A DNA stretch of 64,000 bases, from contig NZ_WACP01000014.1 of NCBI RefSeq assembly GCF_008973665.1, forward strand, positions 1 to 64,000, read 5' to 3'. This document shows positions 6,657 to 16,134 of this stretch, in pieces; positions within the stretch are counted from its first letter, which is position 1; every line of letters begins with the position of its first letter. The notes under the pieces are model-generated. The model worked only from the letters and a program-made list of their open reading frames with translations, made no database searches and was not told the DNA's origin. The stretch comes from Paenibacillus tengchongensis. Lineage in GTDB: Bacteria; Bacillota; Bacilli; Paenibacillales; Paenibacillaceae. The position numbers were made by a program, and so were the translations under genes.

Positions 6657-9600
6657 GTGAAAAAACCAAAACGTTTGTTAGCCATGTTTTTAATCTTCCT
6701 GCTCTTATGTTCATCCGTTCCATTATCCCTGTCAGCAGAAGAAGGAAATGATCCTCAAGACGGGATGATCAACATTCAGAGTCAGAGTAAGTGGAAAGGC
6801 AGTGTTTTTGGTGATGTAGGAGCTCAGGACAAAATTACACCGGTGAACTTTGGCATCACTGAGCAAGGTGATGGAACTGTTACCCTTCGCAGTTCAAACG
6901 ACAGAGGTAAAATAGCGGGCAGCACAGAAGGAATAGCTTATTACTATCAAGAGATTGATCCAGGAGTGAATTTCGAATTAAAAGCAACAGCCCATGTTGA
7001 TACTTGGGCGGCCAATAATCAGGTATCTTTTGGCATCATGCTGCGGGGCAATGTGTGGGACAATCAATTCGGAGCATACTCCGGAGATTACGTGGCTGCA
7101 GGTGCATTGGACCAAGAAATGAAAGCGTTTCACAAATTAGAGAAAGGCACTTTACAGAGGCTTGGTTTTGCGGCTGCCAAACGGCCGGCCCAGGGTGAAG
7201 ATTACGAATTAAGCATTAAGAAGAGCGGAAATCTGTATACCGTTCAGATTGGCAATGATATCAAGATCATTGATAGCTTCGCTGGCTCTATCCAATATGC
7301 CGGCCTTTATACAGCAAGAAATACAACAGTCACCTTCCGTAATGTTCAACTCCTTCAAGAAGGACAAGCAGAACCGGAACTGGGCCCATGGGCGTTTAGC
7401 GCCTTCGGAGCAAACACGTCCGCGGTTAAGAATCCCGAGCCGATTGCTCAGGATCAATCCACAGTCACAATGACTACTTACGGCGGTAAGATTTCAGGCG
7501 GCGATGAGGGCTTATCTTTTTATTACAAAGAGCTTCCCGCTGACCTGAACTTTGAGCTAAAAGCCAAAGCGAATGTCTCCGCATTTAATACGAGGAGCGA
7601 TGTCAGCTCACCGAATCAGAAATCCTTCGGACTTATGCTTAGGGATACGGTTGGAATCCATGGCGATTCCGGCACCACCACCTCCAATTATGCCGCTGTG
7701 GGTGCGCTGGATTTAGCGATGAAAGGCTTCTATAAGAAGACTGCACAAGTGAAATTGAATCCATTTAGCGGAAGTAATGCCCCTGCTGGTGGTGAAGTCT
7801 ATGAGCTTAGCCTCAAAAAATCGGGCAATATGTATTCCCTAAGCGTGGATGGCCAGACTGAAAGCGTTACCCTGGAGGATACATTTACCGATACTATCTT
7901 TGCCGGAATCTATGTGGCCAGAGATGCAACTGTAACCTTTAGTGGGCTGGACCTGCAGGTCGAGACCAAGAGGGTAACCGGCTTGTCTGCCGATACGAGC
8001 GGGATGACGAAAACCGGTTATCTGGTGGGCGAACCTCTGGATCTGAGCGGACTGGTCATTAAAGCACTCTTCTCGGATAACAGCGAAGCCATCCTGTCTT
8101 CTGCGGACTACATCGTGACCGGCTTTGACAGCAGCAAGGCTGGGGACAATACAGTGACCATTCATTATAACGGCGCTTCTGTAGATATCCTGCTGCACAT
8201 TCTGCCGTTAACCGTGACCTCATTATCCGTTAAATATGAGCCGGCCAAAACCATCTATTACCCGGGAGATGCTTTTGATCCGGAGGGGTTAGTGGTTGTT
8301 GCCCATTATAATGACGGTTACCTCAGCAAAGAGCTGACGGATGATCTATATACCCTCTCCATCGGCGGTCAACCAGTGACGGAACAGCTTCCCTTTACGT
8401 TTACAAAATCGGGTTCTCATGAAGTCGTGATCACATCGGCAGAGACCCCGGCAAGCACGACTGCCTTTAATGTCGAAGTCATAGATGCGACACTATCCAA
8501 ATTAGAGATTAGGCATGAGCCGAAGCAAACCGTCTATTACATCGGGGATTCCCTGCAATTAGAAGGATTGGTCCTGTATGCTCACTACTCGGATAACACG
8601 CAAATCAGGCTGACCAAAGACGAGTACACCGTCTCCCCTCTCAATACCCAGACACCGGGAGACAAGGAAATCAAGGTAACCCACAAAGGATTAACAGCAG
8701 CTTTCACTGTTAAGGTCCAAATCAAGCAACTCGTCGGTATTGAAGTCACTAACTATCCGGCAACGACTTTCTTCATTAATGATCCCTTTAACAGCGATCA
8801 GCTGGTCGTATCGAAAGTGTATGACAACGCGGACCGGGAGGTTCTGAGCGGCTATAAGCTCGACAGCTCCAGGTTCGATAACAAACAGGCCGGAGTCTAC
8901 GAAATTGGAATCATTCCAGATGATTCTTCCATTCCGCCGATTACGTATGCTGTCACGGTAAAAGAAAAGGCAGAGCCTGTATGGCACAGCGTCTCTTTCG
9001 GCCAATCTACATCTGCCGCTAATAACAAAATTCTGCTTAAAGAAGACGGAACAGTCGAGGTGATCGCCCTGGAAGGCGGCGGTAAGGTCACGGAAGACCA
9101 TGACGGCATTACCTTCTACTACACAGAGCTTGATGCGGCAGAAGATAATTTCGTGCTGTCCGCGGATATCGAAGTGCTGGCTTATGCAAAGACGCCATAT
9201 GACGGTCAGGAATCTTTCGGCATCATGGCGCGCGATGCCATTGGGACACCCGGAAACAGCAGCGTATTCGCCTCGAATATCGCGGCCATCGGCGGCTACA
9301 GCGGCGGTACCAAAAGCCCTCTCGGCACTCAGCTGTTCATTCGCTCCGGCGTCGAGAGTTCCGATGGCACCGGAAGCCAAGGCATTAAGACGATCATGCT
9401 CAAGAATGAACGGCCTGGGCCCGCCAACACGGCCCCTACAGCACCTTATCGTCTAACCTTATCCAAGACGAACAGCGGTTTCATAGGCCGGATCAACAAT
9501 GGCCAGGAAGCCATCCACTTTGAGCCGGATATCCTTAAGGTGCAAGACTCCAAAATGTATGTCGGATTCTATACGGCACGCCTTGCTACGATAGACATCC

Positions 9601-12419
9601 GCAATATTGAGTTAACGGTAACCAGTGCAGCTACTGATTCACCTAAGGTTGAACCTCCGTCAGCTCCGGTAACACCAAGCCTGAGCATACTGTCCCGGAG
9701 CAAGACCTCTACGCCGGAATATCAGCTGGTTATTCGTCCCAATGTGGGCGGAACCGTAACGGTGAAGCAGGGCTCTAAGGTCATCGCACAGGATCTGGAG
9801 GCCGCAGCCGATAAGCGTCTTGTAATTCCAGCGGTGATCCGTGAGCAAGGCGATACGAACTTCAGCGTAACGTTCTGGCCGGAGGATACCCAGTACCTGA
9901 CTTCTTACGATAAAATCGTCCATAACTTCACTGTAACCAGGAACAGTTATGACGAAGGAACCGATATCTATGTATCCCCTACTGGAACAAGCGCCGGGGA
10001 TGGAACCCTTGAGCTCCCGCTGGACATCGATACCGCAATCGATTATGTTAAGCCAGGCCAGCATATTATTGTGCTCGACGGCCATTATGTGCGGAAATCA
10101 CCGCTTGTGATTGCCAAGTACAATGATGGTACTGAAGCTGCCAGAAAGGTTCTGGAGGCGGCACCTGGTGCAAGACCTATCATCGATTTTGACAAAAAAT
10201 CAGAAGGTGTACTGCTCAGCGGGAACTATTGGCATGTGAAGGGAATTGATTTCACCCGCTCAGCGGCCAATACCAAGGGCTTTACGGTTGGAGGCAACTA
10301 TAACATCGTTGAGAATAGCCGTTTCTACGCTAACGGTGACACCGGCCTGCAAATCAGCCGGACCGACGGCACCGCCCAAGACATATCTGAATGGCCATCC
10401 TACAACTTAATTCTGAACAGCACCTCCTTCGATAACCGCGATCCGTCTGACAATAATGCAGATGGCTTTGCAGCAAAGCTGACGTCAGGCATCGGAAATA
10501 TCTTCCGGGGCTGCCTGGCGCATAATAACATCGACGATGGCTGGGATTTATACACGAAGGCAGGCTCAGGCGCAATCGGTCCTGTATTAATCGAGAACAG
10601 CGCCGCTTTCAATAACGGTTATTTAACGGACGGAACGGTTGGTGCCGGGGATAAGAACGGCTTCAAGTTAGGTGGAGAAGGCATTCACGTCACGCATACC
10701 ATCCGTAATTCCATTGCCTTCGGTAACGGAGCATATGGGTTCACCAGCAACAGTAACCCGGGAGTTATTGCGATTAACAACATCGGCTTTAATAACACCC
10801 GCGGGAACCTTAGCTTCACCACGTACGACCAGATCACTGCAGACTTTAAAATCGACGGCTTTGTCTCCTACCAGACGAAGAGCATTGGCAAAGACCAATA
10901 TCCGGCTTCCCTGGCGGCTATCCATAACTTCATGTACGATGGCACAGCTTCAGTCAACAAGTCGGGCAAGCAGCTGACGGATGCTAACTTTGTAAGCTTA
11001 CAGCCAGTCACCACTTATACGAGGGATGCGGAAGGAAATATCATCTGGGGTGATTTCCTGAAGTTTATTCCTTTTGAAGAACCAGGGACTGAAGAGCCGG
11101 GAACAAGTCCATCGCCAAGCCCTTCCGCTACACCGGGGCCATCTGCTACACCGGAGCCTACAGCTACACCAAGTCCGACGGCTGCACCGGATACAGGCAG
11201 CACTGGATCAGCCGCTGCAGAATCTGTTTCTACGGTCCTCCAGCTGGACGGCAGCGTCAGAGTTGAACTGCCCGTAACTGTCAATGCCGGCAAAGCCAAG
11301 GGAATACTGAATGATTCCACCCTGCAAAAAACACTGTCCATTGCCAAAGCCGGTTCCGCAGGGTTAAAAATGATCCGCATTCAGCTTGCCGCTGATCCAG
11401 CCCAGGAGATGAAGGAAATTGAGGTCAGCCTCCCTGCTTCCGCTTTCCGCTCAGGAGCCTCCTCCCTGCAGCTTGAGGTCAGTTCAACTTTAGCAACGGT
11501 CCGGTTACCGGACAATATATTCCCGGCGGAGACGCTGGCCGGAGCAAAATCTGTGACATTATCTCTAAGCACTGTCGATGCCGAGGGTCAGCTGAAGGCT
11601 AAGCTGGGCGGCAGCCCGCTGGTTGAGGTTGGGCTTCATCTGGAAGGAACCAAGCTGCAGCCTGACGCTCTATCTTCGCCCATAGAGATCGGACTTCCCC
11701 ATGCGCCAGCCGTTCCTGCAGCTGATAATGCCTTTATAGCGGTCTGGTCCGTCAATGAACACGGAGTGATCCAGCCTGTAATAAGCGCGGAGTATAGCGG
11801 AGAGAAGCAGCAGGCCATTTTCGCAAGCGCTCACCCTTCCGGTCAGTATGCAGTGGTCTATAATCACAAGACATTTGCAGATATTGCCCCTTCCCACTGG
11901 GCAAAGTTCGCTGTTGAAGTGCTCGCTTCCAAAGGCATCATTAACGGAATGTCAGAAACGGAGTTCAGACCGGAACAGTCCGTTTCACGCGCAGACTTCG
12001 CACTTTTACTGGTCCGGGGGTTGGGACTTCAAGCGCCGGAAGGAGCCGGATTCACGGATGTGTCACCGGATGATTATTTCTATCAGGAACTTATGACTGC
12101 CCGGAAGCTTGGAGTAGTTACAGGTCAGCCGGGTGGTCTTTACCAACCGCATGAGCCGATCACCAGACAAGAGATGTTTGTTATGGCAGCTAGAGCTCTT
12201 AGGGCTACAGAAGGCTGGAAATCAGGTGCGATATCGTCCACAGTATTGGACAGCTTTACCGATCGCAACCGGATCTCCGGGTATGCGGCAGAGGATATCG
12301 CGACACTTACAGCAGCGGGTCTCATCAAGGGAGATTCCCGGCAGCAGCTCCTGCCCGCTGCTCATTCGACGCGGGCCGAAGCCGCCATGCTGATGTACAG
12401 AATTCTTGGGCAACAATAA
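6657..12419 (+). CDS. Secreted, SLH-anchored multidomain PL9 pectate lyase
   Basis: A 1920-residue exported enzyme. Domains in order: signal peptide (1-27); three related beta-sandwich modules with FELKA.. and SFG(I/L)M(L/A)R motifs (about 46-232, 243-437, 775-990); four Ig-like Big_3-type repeats (about 438-772); a short beta domain (about 1000-1095); a right-handed beta-helix PL9 lyase (about 1098-1475); a Pro/Thr/Ser linker (about 1478-1515); a beta-rich region; and three SLH domains (about 1737-1788, 1797-1850, 1862-1917). The PL9 calcium ligands match Dickeya Pel9A spacing: Asp1269, Asp1293, Asp1294, Asp1297. Lys1337 in NGFKLGG is the likely base. It should cleave pectate or pectin at the cell surface. 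Start GTG 6657. Confidence 0.88.
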   Translation: MKKPKRLLAMFLIFLLLCSSVPLSLSAEEGNDPQDGMINIQSQSKWKGSVFGDVGAQDKITPVNFGITEQGDGTVTLRSSNDRGKIAGSTEGIAYYYQEIDPGVNFELKATAHVDTWAANNQVSFGIMLRGNVWDNQFGAYSGDYVAAGALDQEMKAFHKLEKGTLQRLGFAAAKRPAQGEDYELSIKKSGNLYTVQIGNDIKIIDSFAGSIQYAGLYTARNTTVTFRNVQLLQEGQAEPELGPWAFSAFGANTSAVKNPEPIAQDQSTVTMTTYGGKISGGDEGLSFYYKELPADLNFELKAKANVSAFNTRSDVSSPNQKSFGLMLRDTVGIHGDSGTTTSNYAAVGALDLAMKGFYKKTAQVKLNPFSGSNAPAGGEVYELSLKKSGNMYSLSVDGQTESVTLEDTFTDTIFAGIYVARDATVTFSGLDLQVETKRVTGLSADTSGMTKTGYLVGEPLDLSGLVIKALFSDNSEAILSSADYIVTGFDSSKAGDNTVTIHYNGASVDILLHILPLTVTSLSVKYEPAKTIYYPGDAFDPEGLVVVAHYNDGYLSKELTDDLYTLSIGGQPVTEQLPFTFTKSGSHEVVITSAETPASTTAFNVEVIDATLSKLEIRHEPKQTVYYIGDSLQLEGLVLYAHYSDNTQIRLTKDEYTVSPLNTQTPGDKEIKVTHKGLTAAFTVKVQIKQLVGIEVTNYPATTFFINDPFNSDQLVVSKVYDNADREVLSGYKLDSSRFDNKQAGVYEIGIIPDDSSIPPITYAVTVKEKAEPVWHSVSFGQSTSAANNKILLKEDGTVEVIALEGGGKVTEDHDGITFYYTELDAAEDNFVLSADIEVLAYAKTPYDGQESFGIMARDAIGTPGNSSVFASNIAAIGGYSGGTKSPLGTQLFIRSGVESSDGTGSQGIKTIMLKNERPGPANTAPTAPYRLTLSKTNSGFIGRINNGQEAIHFEPDILKVQDSKMYVGFYTARLATIDIRNIELTVTSAATDSPKVEPPSAPVTPSLSILSRSKTSTPEYQLVIRPNVGGTVTVKQGSKVIAQDLEAAADKRLVIPAVIREQGDTNFSVTFWPEDTQYLTSYDKIVHNFTVTRNSYDEGTDIYVSPTGTSAGDGTLELPLDIDTAIDYVKPGQHIIVLDGHYVRKSPLVIAKYNDGTEAARKVLEAAPGARPIIDFDKKSEGVLLSGNYWHVKGIDFTRSAANTKGFTVGGNYNIVENSRFYANGDTGLQISRTDGTAQDISEWPSYNLILNSTSFDNRDPSDNNADGFAAKLTSGIGNIFRGCLAHNNIDDGWDLYTKAGSGAIGPVLIENSAAFNNGYLTDGTVGAGDKNGFKLGGEGIHVTHTIRNSIAFGNGAYGFTSNSNPGVIAINNIGFNNTRGNLSFTTYDQITADFKIDGFVSYQTKSIGKDQYPASLAAIHNFMYDGTASVNKSGKQLTDANFVSLQPVTTYTRDAEGNIIWGDFLKFIPFEEPGTEEPGTSPSPSPSATPGPSATPEPTATPSPTAAPDTGSTGSAAAESVSTVLQLDGSVRVELPVTVNAGKAKGILNDSTLQKTLSIAKAGSAGLKMIRIQLAADPAQEMKEIEVSLPASAFRSGASSLQLEVSSTLATVRLPDNIFPAETLAGAKSVTLSLSTVDAEGQLKAKLGGSPLVEVGLHLEGTKLQPDALSSPIEIGLPHAPAVPAADNAFIAVWSVNEHGVIQPVISAEYSGEKQQAIFASAHPSGQYAVVYNHKTFADIAPSHWAKFAVEVLASKGIINGMSETEFRPEQSVSRADFALLLVRGLGLQAPEGAGFTDVSPDDYFYQELMTARKLGVVTGQPGGLYQPHEPITRQEMFVMAARALRATEGWKSGAISSTVLDSFTDRNRISGYAAEDIATLTAAGLIKGDSRQQLLPAAHSTRAEAAMLMYRILGQQ

Positions 12420-12440
12420 AAGAATGCTCCTAAATTGACA

Positions 12441-12496
12441 AGCGCCCCATATAGCGACAGGTTTCACGGTTCCACCTGTCTGCTGTATGGGGCGCT
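12441..12496. terminator. Long bidirectional terminator hairpin
   Basis: AGCGCCCCATA pairs with TATGGGGCGCT, with an inner ACAGGT/ACCTGT stem, between the convergent pectate lyase and GH30 genes. The plus-strand tail is GCTTTCTTT. Confidence 0.8.
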
Positions 12497-12503
12497 GCTT
12501 TCT

Positions 12504-14183
12504 TTAATTGGGCGTTAGCGTAACAGCGATGCTATCTATATTGGGGCCATCTGCCCCCGTTGTCACAACTTTGAGCGTGTTGTTTCCGATATTCATCGGA
12601 ACCTGAATGGTTTTCTCGCCCCAGGTTGTCCAGCTCCCGGTTTCGGTAAAGGCCAAATTGGTAATGACCTTGGTTCCATTCACGTATACATCCAGGTTCC
12701 GTGTTCCTGAAGCTAGTGCATAGCGGAACTTCACATATTTGGTGCTTTCAGTTGCGCAGTAAATACTGTTCCACTGGATCGCGGCATCCGTTAAGCCGGT
12801 GAAGTTGACATAACTGCTGCCGTTATATCCGGAGTTGATGGTTTCGGTGACGGCTTCAGTCAAGGTTGTACCTGTCTCGGCTTCATAAACCGTTCCGTTT
12901 ATGGTACCGCTGCCGCTCCCCAGTGCTGCTACAAAAGTGGTCACACTCTGTGCAGGAAGCTGGGCAGTAAAAGCATTGCTGGACACAGTGGCTGTTGCTC
13001 CTGCAGCAACCTTTCTGGAAGCATCGGTCACCCATGAGGATACGCTTGAAGCCGTCCCGTTCTGCAGGACAAATCTTTGATTAACCGCAGATGAGCCTTT
13101 GTTGATGGCTACTATGACAACTTTGTTGTCACCCTTGTAGGCCGAGGTGTAAACATTTGTATCCGGATTCTTGGTTGCATCCACTCTGACATATCCGGGA
13201 CGGATGAATTTGGAGAACTGGGCCATACTGTCCCCGCGCTTGCTGATCGTGCCGTCCTCATTCATCGGGCCGTATTGGCGGCGGATGTACCACCATACAT
13301 AGGCCTGGAAATCCGCTTCGACCATGGCATTATGCATATGATAGGCTACTTCCAGTGCCTCAGGCCAGAGATTGGCCGAGTTGTTATTACTGTTGGGATA
13401 GTACACCTCCGTCATCCATAACTCCTTCCCCGCCCCTTTTTGCTTAAACAGCGGATACGGGAAATTGCTGAACGAGGTGCCGTAAGTATGTGCACCCAGA
13501 ATATCCATATTGGCCAAGGCCTGCGTGTCATTCAGGATGGGATCAGACATGTTTTTGAGATAGGAGAAGGATTCGGGAGCGATAACCCGGCAATTGATCG
13601 ATCCGGCATTTTCTTTCATAAACTTGAGCATCTCTTGAGGTGTCCACCAGGTCCAGGTATGGGCATAATCCGGTTCATTCTGCACAGAGATCGCATAGAG
13701 GTCTACTCCGTTATTCTTCATGTAGGTAACGAAGTCATTTAGATGCTGCGCATAGGCAGCATACTTGTCATATCTTAGCCGCTTGGCGGATTCCCCGTTG
13801 CGGGTAAAGGTTTCCGTCATGTCACTTGGCGGGTTCCAGGGCGAAGCAAAGACGGTCGCTCCTTTGGCAATAGCAGCCTTTGCCGTATCTACTTCTCGGT
13901 ACCAGTTATTCTTATTCTCATCCACATAAATTCGCAGAACTGAGAAGCCCAGCTGGTTTGCTCCATTGCCGAACGCGGTTTCTCTTTGTGCCGGCGTAAG
14001 ATCCCCAATCCAGGCCGGAAGATTGATCCCCCCAAAACCTCGGATGACTTGTTTCTCTGCCGATAGGTTTACTGTAACATCACTTGCAGCCGAAACTTTG
14101 GGAGGCGCTGGAAGCAGTACTGCTGTCAGTACAGTCACGGCTGCCAATAAGGTACACATTGATTTTTTTACACCGTTTAGCAT
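12504..14183 (-). CDS. Secreted GH30 glucuronoxylanase with C-terminal CBM6-like domain
   Basis: A 559-residue exported endo-xylanase of GH30 subfamily 8 (XynC type), which cuts glucuronoxylan next to methylglucuronate side chains. Signal peptide 1-33; catalytic barrel with side beta-domain to about residue 425; carbohydrate-binding module (about 435-559, YEAETGTTL start, NIDSIAV end, CBM6/35 type). Acid/base Glu170 in VQNEPD; nucleophile Glu259 in WMTEVYY. The glucuronate-recognising segment WWYIRRQYGPMNEDG at about 297-311 is intact, with the key Arg. GGAGATGG precedes ATG 14183. A cre-like site overlaps its promoter, so carbon catabolite repression is likely. It works with the adjacent surface pectate lyase on plant cell walls. 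Confidence 0.93.
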   Translation of the reverse strand: MLNGVKKSMCTLLAAVTVLTAVLLPAPPKVSAASDVTVNLSAEKQVIRGFGGINLPAWIGDLTPAQRETAFGNGANQLGFSVLRIYVDENKNNWYREVDTAKAAIAKGATVFASPWNPPSDMTETFTRNGESAKRLRYDKYAAYAQHLNDFVTYMKNNGVDLYAISVQNEPDYAHTWTWWTPQEMLKFMKENAGSINCRVIAPESFSYLKNMSDPILNDTQALANMDILGAHTYGTSFSNFPYPLFKQKGAGKELWMTEVYYPNSNNNSANLWPEALEVAYHMHNAMVEADFQAYVWWYIRRQYGPMNEDGTISKRGDSMAQFSKFIRPGYVRVDATKNPDTNVYTSAYKGDNKVVIVAINKGSSAVNQRFVLQNGTASSVSSWVTDASRKVAAGATATVSSNAFTAQLPAQSVTTFVAALGSGSGTINGTVYEAETGTTLTEAVTETINSGYNGSSYVNFTGLTDAAIQWNSIYCATESTKYVKFRYALASGTRNLDVYVNGTKVITNLAFTETGSWTTWGEKTIQVPMNIGNNTLKVVTTGADGPNIDSIAVTLTPN

Positions 14184-14281
14184 TGATCCATCTCCTCACT
14201 GAATAGGTTAGTGCATTTATGAAACCTGTATCACCTCCCGTCTGTGCGAAGCGGCTGTAGGATGCACACAGCTTGTCTACC

Positions 14282-14309
14282 ATTATAGAAACACTTGCAA
14301 ACGCTTCCT
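14282..14309 (-). promoter_or_regulatory. GH30 promoter with cre-like CcpA site
   Basis: On the minus strand a TATAAT -10 (plus 14282-14287) is overlapped upstream by a cre. The plus-strand TGCAAACGCTTCCT at 14296-14309 fits the TGNAANCGNWNNCA consensus at all but the last position. Its place between -35 and -10 is suited to repression. Confidence 0.6.
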
Positions 14310-14416
14310 AATTCTGTATTATATTTGGTATTGATGGGATAATCTTTGCAGTAAAACGATTTCTTATTGCGCGGATGCCACTGATCCCGAAGATTTGCAG
14401 AAAAGGATGGATGGCT

Positions 14417-15310
14417 ATGATGCTGGATACCGGCCACATTTTTTCACCGATTAAGGAAGAGCTGATCTGCTTCCACAATACATCCACTACAGAGCTGATT
14501 GATCCAACGCTGCCTTATCACCGCCATGATGCTTATGAGGTCTATCTGTTCCTCAGGGGCAATGCTCTCATGTATCTGGAACAGTCCTGCTACAAGCTGG
14601 TACCCGGAGACTTAATCCTGATCCGCCCGGGCGAGCTGCACCGCTGTATCTGCCTGGATACCCAAACGTATGAACGGATTGGATTGAATATCAAAGAAAC
14701 AGCTCTGAACAAGCTCTCAAGCCGCCGATCCAGCTTGTTCTCCTGTTTCGAAGCCCATGCTTTTGGAGAGAACAATCTGACAAGGCTAACGCAGGAGCAG
14801 ATCATATATTACACGGGATTGGCTGCACAACTGATCGCCTGTCTCCGCTCAGAAGAATATGGGCAGGATATTCTGGCCGAAGCCTACGCAACCCAACTGC
14901 TTGTATTCATCAACACCCTCTACCGCTCTTCCACGCATAGTCCGTACAATATCATGCCTGACCTGGTCAGCAGTACAATGTCCTATATCAAAAGCCATCT
15001 GGCTGAAGACATCACTTCCGGACATCTGGAGCAGGAGTTTCATTACAGCAGCAAATATATCAGCCGGCTGTTCAGGGAGCATACCGGACTTACGATACGT
15101 TCCTATATTATTGACCAGCGGGTATCGCTCGCCAAAAGTTATCTCGCCGCCGGCAAATCCGTTGCTGAGGCCTGTGAGCTCTCCGGGTTCAGCGATTATG
15201 CCAATTTCATCCGGAGCTTCAAGAAGAGTGCAGGGATCTCCCCGGGAAAATACAAGGCGATGAGGCCGCCGGTCCGGTACCGAAATGACGCTGTATATGG
15301 TAAACTTTAG
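14417..15310 (+). CDS. AraC-family transcriptional regulator
   Basis: A 297-residue regulator. An N-terminal cupin sensor (about 20-110, with HRHDAYE and PGDLILIRPGELH) is followed by two C-terminal helix-turn-helix motifs (about 195-290, SSKYISRLFREHTG and VAEACELSGFSDYANFIRSFKKSAGISPGKY). AAAGGA at 14402-14407 favours ATG 14417, although the frame is open from 14375. It is divergent from the GH30 xylanase and its promoter lies beside the cre site, so control of the xylanase by a sugar ligand is likely. Its last codons (YGKL) coincide with the left edge of the duplicated lipoprotein locus, so the original C-terminus may have been replaced there. Confidence 0.87.
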   Translation: MMLDTGHIFSPIKEELICFHNTSTTELIDPTLPYHRHDAYEVYLFLRGNALMYLEQSCYKLVPGDLILIRPGELHRCICLDTQTYERIGLNIKETALNKLSSRRSSLFSCFEAHAFGENNLTRLTQEQIIYYTGLAAQLIACLRSEEYGQDILAEAYATQLLVFINTLYRSSTHSPYNIMPDLVSSTMSYIKSHLAEDITSGHLEQEFHYSSKYISRLFREHTGLTIRSYIIDQRVSLAKSYLAAGKSVAEACELSGFSDYANFIRSFKKSAGISPGKYKAMRPPVRYRNDAVYGKL

Positions 15311-15332
15311 AAAAAATGATAAGGGGATCTAT

Positions 15333-16063
15333 ATGCGAAGATTTCAGCTTAACCTCATCCTTTTTGTTTTCACAATTATTATGTTGTCTGGTTGTACCGG
15401 TAAATTATGTAGCGTTCCTGCATACAGATTCGAAAATGAAAAGCGGCGCACAAGGCCAATTATTTGCGATTATCCGTTATCCGGGTAAAATGACAGATGA
15501 GCAAGCGCAAAATGGGGCTGGCATGAGGGGTCTTGTATTCACTACCGATCAATATTCTTATGTATTAGCCTATCCGTCAGGCGTTGAATATACAGAGGAA
15601 ACAGAAGCGGATTACTCTCAAATGTCTGCGGATATTGCCGCAATTTCGGAGACGGTTAAAGAATACAGTAAGGAGTCATCGGCCGGAAAACAACTTTATA
15701 CAGGGTATATTGCCTTGGAGGGAAATGTGCTCAAGATCAATGATTTCGAGTTTATTGAATCTGAACACGGAGATCGGATCAAAGAATTAGGCCTGACAGC
15801 TAAAGATATGCCTAATGGCTACTACATTCTCAATACCTCTGAGGATATAAAGGACTTCGCGGTTGATGACAACACGGAATATTTTATGATACAGGGACTC
15901 TATTTGTACAGGATAAGGATGGCGATCGAATCTATTCCACGAAGAGCAAGCAGGAATTTATGGCTTTTCTATACGGAGATGGTGAGGTGCCGTTGAAAAG
16001 TCCGTTTGAGGTTGTTACCCAGGGAGACAAAGTGATTTCGGTCAAAGAGATATTTGTGAATTG
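15333..16063 (+). pseudogene. Three-piece lipoprotein chimera, decayed copy of the 34.2-36.6 kb locus
   Basis: This reads as a collapsed paralogue of the lipoprotein genes at 34241-34747 and 36187-36648. It starts with an intact lipoprotein signal and lipobox (MLSGCTG). About 180 bp are then missing, shifting frame, and the text resumes as VAFLHTDSKMKSGAQGQLF, matching the middle of the first lipoprotein. After ETVK it jumps to YSKESSAGKQLYTGYIALEG, matching the second lipoprotein just after its lipidation Cys. A 4-nt deletion near 15882 shifts frame again; the remaining C-terminus (YDTGTLFVQDKDGDRIY to VKEIFVN) is intact in another frame, ending at TGA 16061-16063. No complete product is possible. 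Confidence 0.85.
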
Positions 16064-16084
16064 AAAGCAGCAAACCAAACCCAA

Positions 16085-16119
16085 AGAGACTACCGATGGA
16101 TATCGCCGGCAGTCTCTTG
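16085..16119. terminator. Eroded terminator hairpin
   Basis: AAGAGACT (16085-16092) pairs with AGTCTCTT (16112-16119), with an inner CCG/CGG. It is the weaker counterpart of the perfect hairpin at 36668-36702 and lies between the chimera and the convergent bceB-like gene. Confidence 0.6.
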
Positions 16120-16134
16120 TTTCATCTTTAGCTT

